Shown in pieces: positions 59,743 through 64,000 of a DNA stretch of 64,000 nucleotides (position 1 is the stretch's first letter; each line of letters begins with the position of its first letter). The notes below the pieces were generated by a model that saw only the letters and a list, made by a program, of their open reading frames with translations, was not told where the DNA came from and ran no database searches. This DNA is from Flavobacterium sp. 83 (GTDB taxonomy: Bacteria > Bacteroidota > Bacteroidia > Flavobacteriales > Flavobacteriaceae), in assembly GCF_000744835.1 (NCBI RefSeq), contig NZ_JQMS01000001.1, positions 1,612,001 through 1,676,000 of the forward strand, written 5' to 3'. The translations under genes were made by a program, and so were the position numbers.

Positions 59743-60560
59743 TACAATACCAAAGGTGTTTTTCTAAACTCATCTTCTTCATTACTCACAATTCCTAACG
59801 CTTTGTAGATGTATCCAAAAGTCGATAATATCTCTGGTTTCCCATCAATTATAGCTACATCATGCTCAAAGTGTGCGCTTGGTTTTCCATCGGCAGTAAG
59901 GATTGTCCAACCGTCTTTTAATTGTTTGATATTTCGGGTTCCCATGTTAATCATAGGCTCGATCGCTACAACCATTCCTTCAACAAAAAGCTTTCCTCTT
60001 CCTTTTTTACCATAGTTTGGCATTTCAGGATCTTCGTGCATTTTTTGTCCTACGCCGTGACCTACTAATTCACGAACTACACCATAACCATGCGCCTCAG
60101 TGTATTTTTGAATAGCATTTCCAACGTCTTCTACGCGGTTTCCTAATCTTAATTCTCGGATTCCTACGTATAATGATTCTTTAGTTATTTGCAATAATTT
60201 TTTAGTTTCCGGAGCGACTTCACCAATCTCAAAAGAATAGGCATGATCGCCATGGTATCCATTTTTATAAGCACCGCAATCTACGGAGATTACATCGCCG
60301 CTTTCTAATGGTTTGTTATTTGGAATTCCATGAACTACTTGTGCGTTAGGACTCATGCAAAGTGAGTTTGGGAAACCATATAATCCAAGGAAACTTGGTT
60401 CAGCTCCGTGGTCACGAATGAATTCTTCGGCTAATTTGTCCAGATATAAAGTGGTGACTCCTTCTTTAATTTCAGAAGCAATCATTCCTAATGTTTTTGA
60501 TACTATTAATGCACTTTCGCGCATCAATTCTATTTCTTCACGGGATTTTACTATGATCAT
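59742..60560 (-). CDS. map: Methionine aminopeptidase type I
   Basis: 272 residues. Metal ligands: Asp in ISVDCGAYKNGYHGD and the following HGDHAYSF, His in GHGVGQKMHEDP, Glu in VAIEPMIN and in AHFEHDVA. It removes the initiator Met. Start-stop overlap with the methyltransferase gene indicates cotranscription. Confidence 0.95.
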   Translation of the reverse strand: MIIVKSREEIELMRESALIVSKTLGMIASEIKEGVTTLYLDKLAEEFIRDHGAEPSFLGLYGFPNSLCMSPNAQVVHGIPNNKPLESGDVISVDCGAYKNGYHGDHAYSFEIGEVAPETKKLLQITKESLYVGIRELRLGNRVEDVGNAIQKYTEAHGYGVVRELVGHGVGQKMHEDPEMPNYGKKGRGKLFVEGMVVAIEPMINMGTRNIKQLKDGWTILTADGKPSAHFEHDVAIIDGKPEILSTFGYIYKALGIVSNEEDEFRKTPLVL

Positions 60561-60604
60561 AATTTCGAATTTTCAGTTTGCAAAAGTACGATTTTATAAA
60601 TTAT

Positions 60605-61993
60605 TTAATCCGGATTGGCCATAATTTTAAAAAGCTCCGAATTTGAAACATAAAATCGGTTCTCTAAAGCAATTTTAGAAAGTTGTGCGCTAACCAAATT
60701 ATTTTCTCGCGTATTAATTAAAAACAACGAACTTTCTCCAAAAGAAAACAATCTTTCCTCTGAATTTAACATCGTGAGATTGTCTTCTACTAAACCTTTT
60801 ATTAACTCTTTTTGTTTTAATAACGATACAATCTCCAGTTTCTGCGCATTGATTTTATTGGACAATTGTACTTTTTCTATGTCCAATGCAAATTCAGTTT
60901 CTTGGACTTTGTATTTCGCTAGTTTCAAACTTCCGCGTTCTTTTCGAAGAAATAAAGGGAAATAGAAATCTAACCCTATTTTGTAGTCCTTAAATTGATA
61001 ATTGTCAATGTAGCTGGGTTCCGATAAATAGGAGTAGCCCACATCAATTTTTGGCAAAAGCATATTGGCTTTTAATTTTTTCTCTACATTCAAGATGTCA
61101 ATTTTGCTTTGTAATGCATTTATTTTTGGATGATTAGTGATGGAGAAATCGGCGTTTAACAAATCATTTGTTTTTAAACTTTCCTGAATCGTGAATTCTA
61201 ACTGCGTTTCGGGAATCAGTTCGTCTGACAATTCAAGCGGAATGTTGTTTTCCAACCAAAGAAAATTGGCCAGTTCTAATTTGGCTTTAGCCAATTTAAG
61301 TTTCGAATCTTCTAAATTTAATATTCGGTTTTTTACAATGATTCCGGCTTCAATACTGTCAATTGCAGGTTTGTCACCTTGCACGATTAAGGTTTTAATC
61401 CCTTTGAAACGTGTTTGCGCATTTTTATTATACTCGTCATACAACTTTACTTCGTTGAAGTTTTTCTTCCAATTAAAATAAGCCAGTGAAGCATCATACA
61501 AAACTGCTATTGCCTGCAATTTTCTTTCGGATTGGCTTAATTGCATTTGAATTTTTGCTTTGCGAACATCAGCCATTCTTTGATTAATGAATAATCCTTG
61601 TCCTAGCGGAACGCTAATTCCCAATGAAGTCAAGCCTTGATTCGGAACCGTATTTTCAGGATTCAGATAAATGCCTTCATTGTTGTCAAATCCTGCTTTA
61701 ATCTCAATTCCATACCAAGTTGGGATTTTGAAACTACTATTCAAAATCGAATAATACTCTTTTTCTTTGAATTGTTTTTTGCTAAAATCTACTTCGATTT
61801 TTGGGTCAAATCCACCGCGTGCCATCATCAAATTTGCTTGTGCTTTATTGATTTCTAAGTTGGCATTTTTGACTAATGGATGGTATTTTTTCACATAGCC
61901 CAGAAACTCGGTATAGGTCAGTTCTTTGGCGGTAAATTCTTGTCCAAAAGCAGCAAAACCCAATAATAAAAAAGCGATAAGGAGTTGTTTCAT
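60605..61993 (-). CDS. TolC-like outer membrane efflux protein
   Basis: 462 residues. Signal peptide 1-17 ending GQ; two coiled-coil helical OEP domains (NLEINKAQANLMMARGGFDP, NINAQKLEIVSLLKQKEL) typical of TolC factors. Its start overlaps the HlyD-like stop by 1 nt (TAATG), giving a MFP-TolC operon order with the ABC gene upstream. Exports an unknown substrate together with the next two proteins. Confidence 0.88.
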   Translation of the reverse strand: MKQLLIAFLLLGFAAFGQEFTAKELTYTEFLGYVKKYHPLVKNANLEINKAQANLMMARGGFDPKIEVDFSKKQFKEKEYYSILNSSFKIPTWYGIEIKAGFDNNEGIYLNPENTVPNQGLTSLGISVPLGQGLFINQRMADVRKAKIQMQLSQSERKLQAIAVLYDASLAYFNWKKNFNEVKLYDEYNKNAQTRFKGIKTLIVQGDKPAIDSIEAGIIVKNRILNLEDSKLKLAKAKLELANFLWLENNIPLELSDELIPETQLEFTIQESLKTNDLLNADFSITNHPKINALQSKIDILNVEKKLKANMLLPKIDVGYSYLSEPSYIDNYQFKDYKIGLDFYFPLFLRKERGSLKLAKYKVQETEFALDIEKVQLSNKINAQKLEIVSLLKQKELIKGLVEDNLTMLNSEERLFSFGESSLFLINTRENNLVSAQLSKIALENRFYVSNSELFKIMANPD

Positions 61994-63339
61994 TATTTCT
62001 TTTCTTTAGTTGTTTTAGTTCCAGTTTTGTAATAATTTGGAGGAAAACCGTTAAGTGTTCTCCATATTTCAAACCATATAGGCACATTGTCTAATAGAGC
62101 AATAGTTTGGGCTCCGGAACCAATGCTTAATTGTTTAGGCCATTTTGCTTCGGAAGAATCAGGAGCAATTAAAACTCTGTATTTGCCATTTTCACTGATG
62201 AAATTTTCTATGGCTACAATTTTACCTCCAAAAGTTCCATAAGACATGTCCGGCCATCCGGAGAAAACTATAGTTGGCCATCCGTCAAACCAAACGCGTA
62301 CTTTTTCGCCTTTGCTTATTAATGGTAAATCGATTGGATTTACAAATGTCTCCACTGCAATATCATAATCCGAAGGCATGATTGTGGCGATTGGCGTTCC
62401 TTCTTTTATGGTTTCCCCAATACCGGATTGCAATGCTCTGTTGATGTAACCATTTTGCGCAGCTCTGATATAATACATGCCATTTCGAATGCTGTAATTA
62501 GCATATTGATTTTCTAATTTATTGACTTGGGCATCAGTGTCATATTGATTGCTCAATGCCGTGAATTTATCGCTGTTGGCTTTAGAAACTTTTTCTGAAT
62601 ACTCAGCTGTTATTCTGCTGATCTCTACTTTAGCATTTATAAATTCATTTTTACTGGTTAAATATTTGTTTTCTTGCGTGATGATTTTTGCTTCAACTTC
62701 TTGCAATTTTAGTCTTTTGTCTTCGGTATCACTTAATGGTTTTAAACCTTCTTTGTTCAATTGCAAAGACCTGTTGTATTGTGTGTTTGCAATTTTTAAT
62801 TGTGTTTTAACGGCGACTAAATCCATACTATCACTTTTTATTTTCAAAAATGATTGCTTGATTTTGTTTTGTGCTTGTTCCAGTTTTAGCTTCTTTTCGG
62901 TTTCAATAGCTTGAATTTGACCCGAAAGAGTATTTACTTTTGAACCATACGATTGCAAAGATTGTTTCTTGGCATTCATTTGGTTTTTAGTGTTTTCAAC
63001 CAAATTAGGATCCATGTAATCTTCTTTAATCTCCGAAATAAAAAGTATGGTATCGCCTTTCTTGACAAAGTCACCTTCTTGAACATACCATTTCTCTATT
63101 CGACCAGAAATAACACTTTGAATAGATTGCGGTCTTTGGTTTGGTTTCAAAGTGGTTACAGCTCCTGTTCCTGAAATGTTTTGTGTCCAAGGTAAAAACA
63201 GCGCAATTAATCCAATTATTGAAACACCGGCTATAATTCTGTTCAAAATTTTATAATGAGGTCTGTTTCCTAAGTTTTTAACTGTTTCGTATTGCTCCAG
63301 TGACTGTAGTCTTGTTTTGTTGTCAGATATGTTTAGCAT
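61993..63339 (-). CDS. HlyD family membrane fusion protein
   Basis: 448 residues. N-terminal membrane helix (about 30-50, ISIIGLIALFLPWTQ-like), biotinyl-lipoyl region VISGRIEKWYVQEGDFVKKG, a long coiled coil (about 100-270) and barrel domain GEKVRVWFDGWPTIVFSGWP. It links an inner-membrane ABC exporter with the TolC protein. ABC gene lies 2 nt upstream on the same strand. Confidence 0.9.
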   Translation of the reverse strand: MLNISDNKTRLQSLEQYETVKNLGNRPHYKILNRIIAGVSIIGLIALFLPWTQNISGTGAVTTLKPNQRPQSIQSVISGRIEKWYVQEGDFVKKGDTILFISEIKEDYMDPNLVENTKNQMNAKKQSLQSYGSKVNTLSGQIQAIETEKKLKLEQAQNKIKQSFLKIKSDSMDLVAVKTQLKIANTQYNRSLQLNKEGLKPLSDTEDKRLKLQEVEAKIITQENKYLTSKNEFINAKVEISRITAEYSEKVSKANSDKFTALSNQYDTDAQVNKLENQYANYSIRNGMYYIRAAQNGYINRALQSGIGETIKEGTPIATIMPSDYDIAVETFVNPIDLPLISKGEKVRVWFDGWPTIVFSGWPDMSYGTFGGKIVAIENFISENGKYRVLIAPDSSEAKWPKQLSIGSGAQTIALLDNVPIWFEIWRTLNGFPPNYYKTGTKTTKEKK

Positions 63340-63341
63340 GA

Positions 63342-64000
63342 CTAGTTGTTTTTTAAATCAAGTTGAATAGCTCCATTTTGCATGATAATTTTTCTGCTGC
63401 ATTTAGTTTTCCAATATGGATTTTTTGAGGAAACTATGATGGTCCATTTGTTTGCATCAGAAGTGATAAAGTCAATAATTTCATTGGCTACTTTTTCATC
63501 CATACTATCGGTTGGATCTTCGTAGAAAAGTATTTTCGGCCTGTGAATTATACTTCTTGCCAATAAAATTTTTTGTGCGTTAGAAGATGATAATTGTTTT
63601 CCTTCGGGGAAAATTCTAGTGTCTAAACCTTTTGGCAATGATTTAATAAACGAACTCAGTTGAACGCCATCAATCGCCCATTTTATATCTTCAAAAGGTA
63701 TTGATGTGTCTTTGAAAGTAATGTTTTCGAGTATTGTTCCTTCAAATGGAGTTTCGCTATGAATAATACTGCCTAATTGAGAGCGGTATTGTTTTAAATT
63801 TATTTTTCTAAAAGTGTCATCATTAATATAGAAAGAACCAGATGTAGGTTGTAATAAACCAGATAATAATCGGATTAAGGTTGTTTTTCCGGAACCGTTG
63901 TCACCTTCAATTACTATTTTTTCTCCTTGTTCAATTTTTAGACTGATTGTATTTAGGATCTCGTTTTCTGAATCAGGAAATTTGAATTTAATGTTTTCTG
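63342..64000 (-). CDS. ABC exporter ATP-binding protein, C-terminal part
   Basis: The frame is open from the right edge, so the 5' part (and any membrane domain) is outside the window; about 219 residues are visible. Walker [10 protein letters not shown] is normal, and the Q-loop region follows. The signature loop is [11 protein letters not shown] instead of LSGGQ; the Walker B end reads [11 protein letters not shown], with Glu-Asp in place of the usual Asp-Glu; and the H-loop region [10 protein letters not shown] has no His. This suggests an unusual or weakly hydrolysing ATPase, perhaps paired with another half. With the HlyD-like and TolC-like genes it forms a type I secretion/efflux operon; substrate unknown. 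Confidence 0.88.
   Translation of the reverse strand, partial: ENIKFKFPDSENEILNTISLKIEQGEKIVIEGDNGSGKTTLIRLLSGLLQPTSGSFYINDDTFRKINLKQYRSQLGSIIHSETPFEGTILENITFKDTSIPFEDIKWAIDGVQLSSFIKSLPKGLDTRIFPEGKQLSSSNAQKILLARSIIHRPKILFYEDPTDSMDEKVANEIIDFITSDANKWTIIVSSKNPYWKTKCSRKIIMQNGAIQLDLKNN

Noticed and set aside
1..64000. CRISPR array, rRNA operon, complete insertion sequence or prophage
   Set aside because: No regularly spaced direct repeats of 25-40 nt, no rRNA-like stretch, and no transposase, integrase or phage structural protein was recognised.

Overview
The window is a 64 kb piece of a low-GC Bacteroidota chromosome, most likely a Flavobacterium or a close Flavobacteriaceae relative. Evidence: a type IX secretion cargo with a type B C-terminal sorting domain and a T9SS plug-family protein; promoters of the Bacteroidota form TTG-N19/20-TAnnTTTG before tRNAs and tig; SpII lipoproteins with short lipoboxes; and several intergenic repeat families that I recall from flavobacterial genomes. 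I cannot name the species.

1-8.9 kb is a copper/heavy-metal block on the + strand: the end of a DUF3347 protein, a CxxCH haem-binding protein, a Met-rich lipoprotein, an AraC regulator with a metal-binding-like N-terminus, a triple heavy-metal-binding-domain protein, a CopA-type P1B ATPase, a tandem-repeat Met-rich lipoprotein, a 45-residue Met/His membrane protein and a multicopper oxidase. Seven copies of the CPMHP...CPKCGM module are spread over four proteins. This looks like sensing, buffering, export and periplasmic oxidation of copper.

9-15 kb is an accessory stretch after tRNA-Glu. It holds a DedA/VTT-like membrane protein, a lipocalin, two small heavy-metal-type proteins, a CAP-domain lipoprotein and a frameshifted AAA ATPase with an HEPN-like C-terminal motif. 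These genes are separated by copies of related intergenic repeats, giving a cassette-like layout.

15-30 kb is mostly core: tig-clpP-clpX, an alternating SRPBCC/VOC cluster, serB, a GH3-family enzyme with a 49-residue lipoprotein after it, DUF2797, AsmA-like, SppA and a FolK-deoxynucleoside kinase fusion.

30-50 kb holds a 1240-residue T9SS lectin-like cargo, a SpoU methyltransferase, DUF1573, mutS, tRNA-Gly and tRNA-Leu, waaA, a DegT aminotransferase, galE, fabD, DUF983, an AraC regulator, purT and a U32 peptidase, plus small repetitive lipoproteins.

50-64 kb has an overlapping DUF1828/DUF1829 plus DUF6978-like gene pair (a candidate uncharacterised two-gene system), an aspartate aminotransferase, a fatty acid desaturase, rsmG, P5C dehydrogenase, apaG, a T9SS plug protein, a methyltransferase, map, and a TolC-HlyD-ABC export operon whose ATPase has degenerate motifs and runs off the right edge. 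No CRISPR array, rRNA, complete insertion sequence or prophage was seen.
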